This document shows positions 1-6,590 of a DNA stretch of 7,546 nt, piece after piece; the first letter of the stretch is position 1; each line of letters begins with the position of its first letter. This DNA comes from Dehalococcoidia bacterium. GTDB lineage: Bacteria > Chloroflexota > Dehalococcoidia > Dehalococcoidales > UBA1222. The stretch spans positions 1 to 7,546 of the forward strand of contig WRDV01000045.1 of NCBI GenBank assembly GCA_009779655.1. The letters are read 5' to 3'. The notes beneath the pieces were generated by a model. That model saw nothing but the letters and a program-made list of their open reading frames with translations, had not been told where the DNA came from and made no database searches. The position numbers and the translations under genes were made by a program.

Positions 1-1305
1 ATAATACACGATGACACCATTTTTACCCACAGCGAAGACGTTGGTGTTGGATGAGCCCCAAATAGCGAAGAGATCGTTTGTTGTGTCGCTTGGCATAGTC
101 TTCCAATCGGCGCCGTCATAGCGCACGATTGTGCCATTGTCCCCCACGGCGAAGACGTTGGATGCGGAATTACCCCAAAGACCGTGCAGGGAAAGATTAT
201 CTGTTACGGCTGCGGCGCTCCACGTGCTTCCGTTGTACGTGTAGATATTGCCGCCGGAACCGGCGGTGAGAATATTAGAGGCCGATGTGCCGAAGATGGC
301 GTAAAGGTGCTCTTTGATGTCGGGCGTAGTGCTTTTCCAAGTGCTGCCATTGAATTTAAGCATAGTACTGGATGCGCCAAGCGCAAGTATGTTACTTGTG
401 CTGTCGCCCCATAAGCAGGTTAGATTCTTGTTGACGCCGTCGCCGGCCATGCTTATCCAAGCTGTGCCGTTGTAGCGCGAGATGGTGCCGTTACTACCGA
501 CAGCGTAAACATTGTTTGGCGAAAGCCCCCATACCGCGGTAAGATTGTTTGTGCTACTGCCGGTCATGCTATTCCATTTAGCGCCATCATAGTGCAGAAT
601 GGTATTGCTTGTGCCGACGGCGAAGACATCGCTATCTGAAGAACCCCATATAGCGGCCAGATCAATAGATGTGCCGCTGTTCATGGCGCTCCAAGCAGAG
701 CCGTTATAATGCAGGATGGTGTTATCCATGCCGACGGCGAAGACATCGTCGGAAGAGCTGCCCCATATACCGAGCAGGTGTTTATTACTGCCGCTGGGCA
801 TAGCGCTCCATTTAGCGCCGTCGTAATGTAAGATAATGCCGCCTGCCCCGACGGCGAAAACATCGTTACCCGCGCTGCCCCACACGCAATATAGATTAGC
901 TGTAGTGCCGCTAGTCATGGAGCTCCATTTAGCGCCGTCGTAATGTAAGATAATGCCGTCTATTCCGACGGCATAGACATTGCTATTTATAACAGTAATA
1001 ACCTCGTCTTCTTCGTCGGTGAAGAGATCAATATCTAAGCCCCCCCATATGCCGTAGAGAGTTTTTGTGTTGCCGTCGGCGTACATCGGTGTCCATGCGT
1101 TACCGTCATAATGCCAAATAGAGCCTTTGGCGCCGACGGCGAAAACGTCGTCGGATGAACGGCCCCATATGCCGAAGAAGTCATTCACCGGGGATATAGA
1201 AGAACTGCTCCAAACATTGGCGGCGGCAGCAGCAGGGATATACAGCCCCAAGCTTAATAAAATCACGGTAAAAACTAGTGCGATGCTAGAAAGAAAACGC
1301 TTCAT
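1..1305 (-). CDS. Secreted beta-propeller-like repeat protein (partial, C-terminus beyond left edge)
   Basis: The minus strand is open for all 435 codons from an ATG at 1305-1303 to the window edge, so the end of the gene is missing. The start is supported by GGAAGG (complement of 1314-1319) 8 nt upstream. Residues 1-29 form a Sec signal peptide (KR, hydrophobic stretch about 8-24, then PAAAAA), so the product is probably exported. From residue 45 the protein is ten tandem repeats of about 39 residues with the pattern IWGSSSDDVFAVG, then G-T-I-L-H-Y-D-G, then W-S-x-M-x-S-G-T. The anchoring aromatic falls at residues 47, 87, 142, 181, 220, 259, 299, 338, 377 and 416. Short beta-rich repeats with conserved W, G and YDG resemble BNR/Kelch-like propeller blades; this is inference from pattern only. 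Repeat 2 carries an extra 16 or so acidic residues. No catalytic motif is visible. Role unknown: possibly surface binding or adhesion. The reading frame itself is near certain. Confidence 0.88.
   Translation of the reverse strand, partial: MKRFLSSIALVFTVILLSLGLYIPAAAAANVWSSSSISPVNDFFGIWGRSSDDVFAVGAKGSIWHYDGNAWTPMYADGNTKTLYGIWGGLDIDLFTDEEDEVITVINSNVYAVGIDGIILHYDGAKWSSMTSGTTANLYCVWGSAGNDVFAVGAGGIILHYDGAKWSAMPSGSNKHLLGIWGSSSDDVFAVGMDNTILHYNGSAWSAMNSGTSIDLAAIWGSSDSDVFAVGTSNTILHYDGAKWNSMTGSSTNNLTAVWGLSPNNVYAVGSNGTISRYNGTAWISMAGDGVNKNLTCLWGDSTSNILALGASSTMLKFNGSTWKSTTPDIKEHLYAIFGTSASNILTAGSGGNIYTYNGSTWSAAAVTDNLSLHGLWGNSASNVFAVGDNGTIVRYDGADWKTMPSDTTNDLFAIWGSSNTNVFAVGKNGVIVYY
805..841. repeat. 37-bp exact direct repeat, copy A
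   Basis: These 37 bases are identical to 922-958, exactly 117 bp away, which is one repeat unit. They encode the ILHYDGAKWS part of a blade in the minus-strand gene. Synonymous positions are also identical, which protein selection alone would not require, so a recent duplication or gene conversion is likely. Confidence 0.9.
922..958. repeat. 37-bp exact direct repeat, copy B
   Basis: Exact copy of 805-841. The flanks diverge immediately (base 921 differs from 804, and 959 from 842). A separate 20-bp exact match links 612-631 and 729-748, again 117 bp apart. Confidence 0.9.
1219..1305 (-). other. Sec signal peptide of the repeat protein
   Basis: Residues 1-29 show a basic n-region (K2, R3), a hydrophobic core from about I8 to Y22 and a small-residue c-region PAAAAA before N30. 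Cleavage is most likely at the end of the alanine run. There is no cysteine at the predicted site, so a lipoprotein is unlikely. Whether the mature protein is released or held at the surface depends on the missing C-terminus. Confidence 0.8.
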
Positions 1306-1346
1306 AATGCTAACCTTCCGAAGTCTATTTTGCGGGACATTGACAT

Positions 1347-1378
1347 ATTATAATGCCACGCCGTAAAGAATGTGTAAA
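1347..1378 (-). promoter_or_regulatory. Candidate promoter for the repeat protein gene
   Basis: On the minus strand a perfect TATAAT lies at the complement of 1347-1352. The best -35 candidates are TTTACA (complement of 1373-1378, spacer 20) or TTACAC (complement of 1372-1377, spacer 19); both spacings are longer than ideal. Transcription would begin near 1340, giving a leader of about 35 nt with a good ribosome binding site at 1314-1319. The -10 is convincing and the -35 is weak. Confidence 0.45.
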
Positions 1379-1380
1379 GC

Positions 1381-1440
1381 ACACACGGTTCGGCGAACGG
1401 GATAATGAGCCTCGGTGTGGTTCGGTTCTGTGCCGTGTGT
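1381..1440. promoter_or_regulatory. Inverted repeats in the divergent intergenic region
   Basis: ACACACGG (1381-1388) and CCGTGTGT (1433-1440) are perfect 8-bp inverted copies 44 bp apart. Just inside the left arm lies an odd-centred palindrome, GTTCG-G-CGAAC (1388-1398), and GGTTCGG occurs twice (1387-1393 and 1419-1425). The cluster sits between the two divergent start regions, where an operator would be expected, but short repeats of this size can arise by chance. Confidence 0.3.
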
Positions 1441-1446
1441 TACAAT
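1421..1446 (+). promoter_or_regulatory. Candidate extended -10 promoter for holA
   Basis: TACAAT at 1441-1446 is preceded by TG at 1438-1439, which matches an extended -10 element. No good -35 is seen at the usual distance. The start would fall near 1453, right at the GGGAG ribosome binding site, leaving a very short leader. An alternative is TTGACA at 1340-1345 with TAAAGA at 1364-1369 (spacer 18); it has a perfect -35, a poor -10, and overlaps the divergent -10 box. Which one is used cannot be decided from sequence. Confidence 0.3.
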
Positions 1447-1466
1447 TTGAGCGGGAGTGAGAGTCT

Positions 1467-2468
1467 TTGTTACAAGTTTTCTATGGCGCTGATGATTTCT
1501 CCATTCATGAAGCTCTATTGGAGATAAAGGCAAACCTAGGCGAGTCCTCGATGCCGGATGTTAATACCTCATATCTGGATGGAACCAAGTTGCGTCCGGA
1601 CGAGTTGCAAGCAGCTGTGCAGGCAATACCTTTCTTTGGAGATAAGAGACTTGTGATTGTCACCGGACTGCTGGGAAGATTTGAGGCTAAAGAGAAGCGT
1701 GCCGCAACCAAAAAATCAGCCAAAGCACAAGAAAGCAGCGTTCCATTGCACCAGACTCTGGCTGATATTATCAACGGCGCCCCGGATAGCACAATCATTG
1801 TGCTATCTGACAGCGATGTAAGCAAATCAAACTTACTGCTAAAATCGCTAACTCCCAAGGCAGACATTCGAGTTTTCGCCCCTTTGAAGGACAGTCAACT
1901 GGAATCATGGGCGCGCAAATGCGTGGGAAAAGCAGGCGGGAAAATTGATGAAGAAGCGCTTAATATGCTTGTGCGGTTGGTAGGCGACAATCTTTGGATA
2001 ATGCGTAATGAAGTCGAGAAGCTGGTACTGTATGCAGGGGATCGCACCATTAAAAGTGCTGATGTACAGAAACTAGTGGGCCTGTCGCGCGAGACCAGCA
2101 TTTTTACGCTAGTAGACGCTATTGTTGAGGGGAAACTGAACTTGGCGCAACAGTCTATGAATGAGCTGCTGGACGTTGGAGCTGCCCCTAACTACATATT
2201 GGTCATGCTTGCACGTCAGCTTAGGCTTATGGTGCGCGCAAAAGATCTTAAAAACTCCGGGAAATCCGAGAAAGATGTGCAGAGCGCGTTGAGGCTGACC
2301 GATTACCCGTTTCGTAAGACAATGGGTCATGCGGCGCGTTACTCCATGGCGCGCCTGCATGATTTCTACCACCGGTTACTGGATACGGATTTAGCTATTA
2401 AAACTGGAAAATATGATGATGAGCTCGCGTTGCTGCTGCTCATCTCGGAGTTATGTTCCAAGAAGTAA
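1467..2468 (+). CDS. holA: DNA polymerase III subunit delta
   Basis: The product is the clamp-loader delta subunit, which opens the beta sliding clamp at primed DNA together with delta' and tau/gamma; it acts in the cytoplasm at the replication fork. The 333 residues fit the usual HolA length. Family hallmarks in order: N-terminal VFYGADDFSIHEAL (residues 4-17), FFGDKRLVIV (56-65) in the first domain, the central SIFTLVDAIVEGK (211-223), the RQLRLM helix region (250-255), PFRK (281-284) and the C-terminal DLAIKTGKYDDELALLLL (308-325). The start codon is TTG; GGGAG at 1453-1457 lies 9 nt upstream, and the YGxDxF motif at residues 6-11 puts the start where the family expects it. The lysine-rich stretch 74-86 is a little longer and more basic than usual and is probably a loop. 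Likely cotranscribed with galU. Confidence 0.93.
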   Translation: MLQVFYGADDFSIHEALLEIKANLGESSMPDVNTSYLDGTKLRPDELQAAVQAIPFFGDKRLVIVTGLLGRFEAKEKRAATKKSAKAQESSVPLHQTLADIINGAPDSTIIVLSDSDVSKSNLLLKSLTPKADIRVFAPLKDSQLESWARKCVGKAGGKIDEEALNMLVRLVGDNLWIMRNEVEKLVLYAGDRTIKSADVQKLVGLSRETSIFTLVDAIVEGKLNLAQQSMNELLDVGAAPNYILVMLARQLRLMVRAKDLKNSGKSEKDVQSALRLTDYPFRKTMGHAARYSMARLHDFYHRLLDTDLAIKTGKYDDELALLLLISELCSKK

Positions 2469-2506
2469 TAGCGCGCAGGTAAGATTTATCGCACAGGAGA
2501 CAGGCT

Positions 2507-3367
2507 ATGCAGGTTCGCAAGGCAGTTATTCCGGCAGCAGGTTGGGGCACGCGCTTCTTACCCGTGACTCGTGCGTATCCCAAGGAATTACTGCCGCTTG
2601 TTAATAAGCCTCTTATACAGATAGCCGTAGAAGAAGCCGTAGCCTCCGGAATTGAGGAAGTAATCATTGTTGTTGCGGCTGAGTGTTCCGCTATCCGGAA
2701 TTACTTCCGGCCTATTCCTGAGCTAGGCGTCTTGCTAGAGCAGAGAGGCGACAGCAGTTTAGCAGAAGAAATGCGGTGTCTTGAGAGTCTGGTGCGTATC
2801 AGTTATGTGTCGCAGTGTGCGCGCTTGGGGCTGGGGCACGCAGTGCTGTCCGCCAGAGAAGCGCTTGGCGATGAGCCGTTCGCCGTTATTCTGCCTGATG
2901 ACGTGGTGGACTCAAGTGAGTCGGCTTTAAGCCAGATGTTGCGTATATTCTGTGATTACGGCGGCAGTGTGCTTGGTGTGGAGTCCATCAAAACAGCTGA
3001 TATTCAGCGCTATGGGGTTATTCGCCCGGAAACAGTCGGAGCGCGCGTTCATAGGGTGCGATCGCTTATTGAGAAGCCTTCTTTGGACATAACCCCGTCT
3101 CAATTAGGCATAGTCGGGCGCTACATTCTAACGCCGCAGATATTTGATGCTATTGCCGCTGTTGGCCCGGGGCACGGGGGCGAGATACAGCTTACTGATG
3201 CGCTTTCGATTTTACTTGAGACTCAGCCTATATACGCGCTGGAATTTTATGGGCGCCGTTTTGATGTCGGTAGTCCGCTTGGATGGCTGGAAGCGCAGGT
3301 GGCTTTTGGCATAAGACATTCTGAATACGGCGATATATTACGTCAAAAATTGCGCCATATGGTTTGA
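2507..3367 (+). CDS. galU: UTP-glucose-1-phosphate uridylyltransferase
   Basis: This cytoplasmic enzyme makes UDP-glucose from UTP and glucose-1-phosphate, supplying glycan and envelope polysaccharide synthesis. The 286 residues match the family length. Visible motifs: nucleotide-binding KAVIPAAGWGTRFLPVT (5-21; most relatives have GLG where this has GWG), PKELLPLVNKPLIQ (25-38), LGLGHAVLSA (107-116), ILPDD (128-132) with the metal-coordinating aspartate, IEKPS (188-192), GRYILTP (204-210), GHGGEIQLTDAL (222-233) and GRRFDVGSPLGWL (249-261). The last group separates GalU from RfbA-type thymidylyltransferases. AGGAGA at 2495-2500 lies 6 nt before the ATG. It follows holA by 38 bp with no visible terminator or promoter, so it is probably read from the holA promoter. 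Confidence 0.94.
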   Translation: MQVRKAVIPAAGWGTRFLPVTRAYPKELLPLVNKPLIQIAVEEAVASGIEEVIIVVAAECSAIRNYFRPIPELGVLLEQRGDSSLAEEMRCLESLVRISYVSQCARLGLGHAVLSAREALGDEPFAVILPDDVVDSSESALSQMLRIFCDYGGSVLGVESIKTADIQRYGVIRPETVGARVHRVRSLIEKPSLDITPSQLGIVGRYILTPQIFDAIAAVGPGHGGEIQLTDALSILLETQPIYALEFYGRRFDVGSPLGWLEAQVAFGIRHSEYGDILRQKLRHMV

Positions 3368-3413
3368 TGCCTAAAACAGAAAGAGCTTTTTCACATACTC
3401 TCCGCCTTTTCCT

Positions 3414-3442
3414 TTGACAGCCTTGCTTCCTTATCTTAAAAT
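3414..3442 (+). promoter_or_regulatory. Near-consensus sigma-70-type promoter upstream of alaS
   Basis: TTGACA at 3414-3419 and TAAAAT at 3437-3442 are separated by exactly 17 bp, giving a perfect -35 and a five-of-six -10. Transcription should begin near 3449. This leaves a leader of about 38 nt before the TTG at 3487, too short for a T-box. A second TATAAT at 3463-3468 has no matching -35 and overlaps the ribosome binding region, so it is less likely to be a promoter. Confidence 0.7.
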
Positions 3443-3468
3443 CTCTCTTATGTTTGTGTTTATATAAT

Positions 3469-3480
3469 AGGAGCGGGTGG
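3469..3480 (+). promoter_or_regulatory. Ribosome binding region that sets the alaS start
   Basis: AGGAG (3469-3473) followed by GGGTGG (3475-3480) precedes the TTG at 3487 by 13 and 6 nt respectively. There is no comparable sequence in front of the upstream in-frame TTG at 3454, which would lie only a few bases from the predicted transcription start. This favours translation from 3487. Confidence 0.6.
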
Positions 3481-3486
3481 CTTAAG

Positions 3487-6108
3487 TTGACTGATGACGA
3501 AATACGTTCACAATACCTAAGTTTTTTTAGCGGCAAGGGGCATCAAATCATCCCTTCTTCATCGCTTATTCCTCGCGGCGACCCTACTCTTCTGCTTACT
3601 ACGGCAGGCATGGTGCAATTAAAGCCGTATTTTATGGGACTGGCTAAGCCTCCGCATACGCGTTTGACCTCTTGCCAGAAGTGTTTCCGCACAACCGATA
3701 TTGAATCGGTTGGCGATTCTTCGCACCTTACTTTCTTTGAAATGCTGGGTAATTTTTCGGTAGGCGACTACTTTAAGACGGAAGCTATTGATTTCGCATG
3801 GGAGTTCATTACCGTCAAGTTGGGTATTCCTAAAGAAAAATTGTGGACGACAGTTTACCTAGATGATGACGAGGCCATTCAATTATGGCTTGAGCGCGGA
3901 GTGCCTGCTGAGCGCATTGTGCGCTTGGGAGAAGAAGACAATTTCTGGGGCCCCGCCGGCGACTCGGGTCCATGTGGCCCATGTAGCGAAATTCACTATG
4001 ATTTTGGTGAGGCTAGCGGTTGCGGTAAAGCTGATTGTAATCCATCCTGTAAATGCGGGCGTTTCTGTGAAATTTGGAATCTTGTGTTCGTACAGTACCA
4101 TCAGGATAAGGCCGGCAAACGCACCTCTTTGTCAAAGCCAAATATTGATACCGGCATGGGTTTGGAGCGCATTACGGCTATTATGCAGGGCACTAACACG
4201 GTCTATAACACCGGCATTTTCCGGCCCTTGCTCAGGCGTGCCGCTGAGCTTTCAGGAATGTGCTACGGGGCTGATGAAGAAAGCGACCGTGCCATGCGCA
4301 TTATATCAGAGCATGGGCGCGCGGTATCTTTCTTGATTGCGGACGGCGTGATGCCGTCTAATGACGGGCGGGGTTATGTACTGCGCCGCCTTCTGCGCCG
4401 CGGAGTACTGTTTGGTCGCCGTCTTGGGCTGGAAACACCATTTTTACTGCATATGGCAGAGGCTGCCATCGAGCAAAGTCGCGCGATTTACCCTGAGCTT
4501 GCCAATAGACGCAGCTTTATTCTGGATGTTGTGCGCCGCGAAGAAGAACATTTTGCTGAGACTCTTAATACCGGTCTGGTTATTCTGGATGAAATCATGG
4601 CTCGCGATGATGTCAAAATGCAGATGTGTATTGCAGGCGAATTCGCTTTCAAGCTATATGATACATATGGCTTTCCGATAGAAATCACGCGAGAAATTGC
4701 GTCGGCTCGCGGGTATAAGGTGGATATTGATGCGTTTGAGCGCGAAATGGACAGACAGCGCGAGAAGGCGCGCTCGGCGCATAAGTTCGATGGAGCCGAG
4801 CAGCAAAGCGCCGAACTCTGCGGAGATTTTGAGCAGACACGTTTTGTGGGCTATAAGGGTCTTTCTGCGAGCACGCGCATTGCGGGCATAATTTTAGATA
4901 ATGAAAACGGCAACTCCGTTAAGGCAGAGCAGAAAGCGGGGTTGGTGCTAGCCGATACGCCTTTCTACGCTGAGATGGGCGGACAAGTTGGCGATACCGG
5001 ACTGATAGTAACAGAAAATGCCTCGTTTATAGTTACCAACACCGTCAGATTAGCGGGTAATATCACCTTGCATCAGGGATACGTAGCCGAGGGAAGTCTG
5101 GCAGTTGGCGATGTGGTTACCGCTGAGGTTGACGCCGAGCGCCGCGCGGATATTGCCCGCAATCATACAGCTACCCATCTATTGCATGCTGCCTTGCGCA
5201 AGGTTCTTGGCGAGCATGTGCAGCAGGGAGGCTCCCTGGTGGAGCCGCTGCGTCTGCGCTTTGACTTTTCTCATTTATCGTCTTTGACAGCGAGCGAGCT
5301 AAGCCAAGTGCGCGATATGGTCAACTCTGAGGTTCGTTGTAACCACCCGGTGTATGATTGCATCATGCCATATAAAGAAGCGCTAGCCTCAGGCGCAACG
5401 GCCCTTTTTGATGAAAAGTATGGCGATGTTGTGCGCGTGTTATCTGTTGGGCGCCCGGTTGTCAGCGCGGAGTTGTGCGGCGGTACGCATGTTGCGGCTA
5501 CCGGCGAGATAGGCTTTTTTGAGATTACCGGCGAGTCTAGTATTGGAGCCGGCCTGCGCCGTATTGAAGCTGTTACCGGACGCGGGGCCGCGCGTCTTGC
5601 GGCATCCAGTATTGCTATGGCGCAGTCTTTGTCTAAGCTATTGGATACTGCGCCTGAGGATGTAGGCGATAAAGTACAGGCGTTAATCGCCGGCCGCGAC
5701 CAAGAAATTAAAAGGGCCGAAGCTCTGGAACGCGAGATAGCTCTCAAAGAAGTATCGGTTTTACTGACGCATGTCAGAGATGCAGAAGGGGTAAGGCTGC
5801 TTGCGGCGCGCGTTAAACCGTCGCGTCCTGAAACATTGCGCGATATCGCCGATGCCTTGCGTAACAAGTTGGGCAGTGCAATTATTGTGCTTGGTATGGC
5901 GCAAGAGGATAAGCCGTATTTTGTTGTGACAGTGACGGATGATTTGGTTGCCAAAGGCTATCACGCGGGCAATATCATACGCCAAACAGCGGCTATTACA
6001 GGCGGCGGCGGCGGCGGCAAGCCCGGAATGTCGCAGGGCGGCGGCAAAGATGTGTCCAAACTGGATGAGGCAATTGCCTCAGTGTATGGCCTATTGAAGC
6101 AGAAGTAG
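3487..6108 (+). CDS. alaS: Alanyl-tRNA synthetase
   Basis: The enzyme charges tRNA-Ala and clears mischarged Ser/Gly-tRNA-Ala in the cytoplasm. From the TTG at 3487 it has 873 residues, the normal length, beginning TDDEIRSQYLSFF as the family does; an in-frame TTG at 3454 would add 11 residues lacking similarity. Domains (873-residue numbering): class II catalytic core with motif 2 around GDSSHLTFFEMLGN (76-89), GPAGDSGPCGPCSEIH (155-170) and motif 3 GRGYVLRR (294-301); a five-cysteine segment at C179, C184, C188, C190 and C194; editing domain with HTATH (560-564) and CGGTH (664-668), whose two His, Cys and His form the zinc site; a coiled-coil-like charged stretch near 738-757; C-Ala domain with six consecutive glycines (839-844) and MSQGGG. 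All key residues are present. It has its own promoter and precedes ruvX by 44 bp, an order also common in Firmicutes. Confidence 0.96.
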   Translation: MTDDEIRSQYLSFFSGKGHQIIPSSSLIPRGDPTLLLTTAGMVQLKPYFMGLAKPPHTRLTSCQKCFRTTDIESVGDSSHLTFFEMLGNFSVGDYFKTEAIDFAWEFITVKLGIPKEKLWTTVYLDDDEAIQLWLERGVPAERIVRLGEEDNFWGPAGDSGPCGPCSEIHYDFGEASGCGKADCNPSCKCGRFCEIWNLVFVQYHQDKAGKRTSLSKPNIDTGMGLERITAIMQGTNTVYNTGIFRPLLRRAAELSGMCYGADEESDRAMRIISEHGRAVSFLIADGVMPSNDGRGYVLRRLLRRGVLFGRRLGLETPFLLHMAEAAIEQSRAIYPELANRRSFILDVVRREEEHFAETLNTGLVILDEIMARDDVKMQMCIAGEFAFKLYDTYGFPIEITREIASARGYKVDIDAFEREMDRQREKARSAHKFDGAEQQSAELCGDFEQTRFVGYKGLSASTRIAGIILDNENGNSVKAEQKAGLVLADTPFYAEMGGQVGDTGLIVTENASFIVTNTVRLAGNITLHQGYVAEGSLAVGDVVTAEVDAERRADIARNHTATHLLHAALRKVLGEHVQQGGSLVEPLRLRFDFSHLSSLTASELSQVRDMVNSEVRCNHPVYDCIMPYKEALASGATALFDEKYGDVVRVLSVGRPVVSAELCGGTHVAATGEIGFFEITGESSIGAGLRRIEAVTGRGAARLAASSIAMAQSLSKLLDTAPEDVGDKVQALIAGRDQEIKRAEALEREIALKEVSVLLTHVRDAEGVRLLAARVKPSRPETLRDIADALRNKLGSAIIVLGMAQEDKPYFVVTVTDDLVAKGYHAGNIIRQTAAITGGGGGGKPGMSQGGGKDVSKLDEAIASVYGLLKQK
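6001..6018 (+). repeat. (GGC)6 trinucleotide tract in alaS
   Basis: Six identical GGC codons in a row encode the glycine hinge of the C-Ala domain. A glycine run is normal in AlaS, but use of one codon throughout makes a perfect microsatellite. Gain or loss of whole units would stay in frame. Confidence 0.85.
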
Positions 6109-6152
6109 CGCTTATGCGCAAGCTTAGCTGAGAAGTTAGCGGTTGAATAGTT

Positions 6153-6563
6153 ATGCGTATTATGGCCTTGGATGTAGGAGACCGTCGCATTGGGGTGGCG
6201 CTCAGCGACCCTACAGGGTTGCTGGCTCGCGAACTTGTTATTATTACACGCACTGATGACAGCAGGGATATTAAAGAGGTGTTGTCGCTGGTGCGCGAGC
6301 ACACTCCGGGCAAGCTGATTGCCGGACTACCGTTACTCTTGAACGGCGATGAGGGGCAGCAAGCGCAGAAAGTACAGGCTTTTTGCGCTCTCTTAAGGCC
6401 CGCGCTTCCTATTCCGCTGGAGATGGTGGATGAGCAGTTTAGTACTGTTACGGCCCGCGAGTATATGCGCCGGAATGCGCGCAAGAAAAAGAGCGGAGCC
6501 AGGCAGCATGATGACGCTATGGCGGCGGCTGTAATTTTGCAGAACTATCTTGATGAGAATTAG
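6153..6563 (+). CDS. ruvX: RuvX/YqgF family RNase H-fold nuclease
   Basis: A member of the YqgF family, linked in E. coli to processing of the 5' end of 16S rRNA and originally named a putative Holliday-junction resolvase; cytoplasmic. The 136 residues match the family. Motifs: MALDVGDRRIGVALSD (4-19) with catalytic D7, IAGLPLLLNG (56-65; usually VGLP), MVDEQFSTVTA (91-101, where many relatives read DER, so R is replaced by Q95) and HDDAMAAAVILQNYL (119-133) with the final acidic D120/D121. These acidic positions fit the RNase H metal site. No strong ribosome binding site is seen before the ATG; the nearest purine run, GAGAAG at 6130-6135, is 17 nt away. The gene may therefore rely on read-through or reinitiation from alaS, 44 bp upstream. 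Confidence 0.93.
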   Translation: MRIMALDVGDRRIGVALSDPTGLLARELVIITRTDDSRDIKEVLSLVREHTPGKLIAGLPLLLNGDEGQQAQKVQAFCALLRPALPIPLEMVDEQFSTVTAREYMRRNARKKKSGARQHDDAMAAAVILQNYLDEN

Positions 6564-6590
6564 AACGCGGCGCGCGTCGCCTTTGAAATA

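Larger units (their letters stand above)
1..1173 (-). repeat. Tandem array of ten ~117-bp coding repeats
   Basis: Each unit encodes about 39 residues (117 bp; two spacings are 40 residues). The spacing between the conserved W/F of successive IWG motifs is 40, 55, 39, 39, 39, 40, 39, 39 and 39 residues. The single 55-residue spacing reflects an insertion in repeat 2. The eighth repeat has F in place of W (AIFG). The array is still in progress at the left edge, so the true copy number is at least ten. Units 2-5 are the most alike at DNA level. Confidence 0.88.

Noticed and set aside
184..414. Plus-strand open frame within the repeat gene, and similar frames at 681-863 (minus) and 1127-1366 (plus)
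   Set aside because: All overlap the 435-codon minus-strand repeat frame in other phases. Repeat-derived DNA produces such frames, and none has family features or a ribosome binding site.
1..1173. CRISPR-like periodic repeats
   Set aside because: The roughly 117-bp period is entirely explained by 39-residue protein repeats in an open frame; there are no short identical repeats separated by unique spacers.
3381..3400. Possible galU terminator at AAAGAGCTTTTT
   Set aside because: The stem is about five AT-rich pairs around AGCT and is not followed by a T-run; too weak to call.
3443..3486. T-box or other riboswitch leader for alaS
   Set aside because: The predicted leader is only about 38 nt, with no room for specifier and antiterminator stems.
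3454..3486. N-terminal extension of AlaS from the TTG at 3454
   Set aside because: No ribosome binding site, almost coincident with the predicted transcription start, and the 11 residues do not resemble the AlaS family.
5271..5954. 227-codon open frame on the minus strand inside alaS
   Set aside because: It lies wholly antisense to a well-conserved alaS region, its translation is Ser/Arg/Thr-rich low-complexity with no motif, and no ribosome binding site was seen. It is a shadow of alaS codon bias.
5996..6484. Minus-strand open frames across the alaS/ruvX junction (5961-6302 and 5996-6484)
   Set aside because: They are antisense to two conserved genes, and their proline-, serine- and arginine-rich translations have no recognisable domain.
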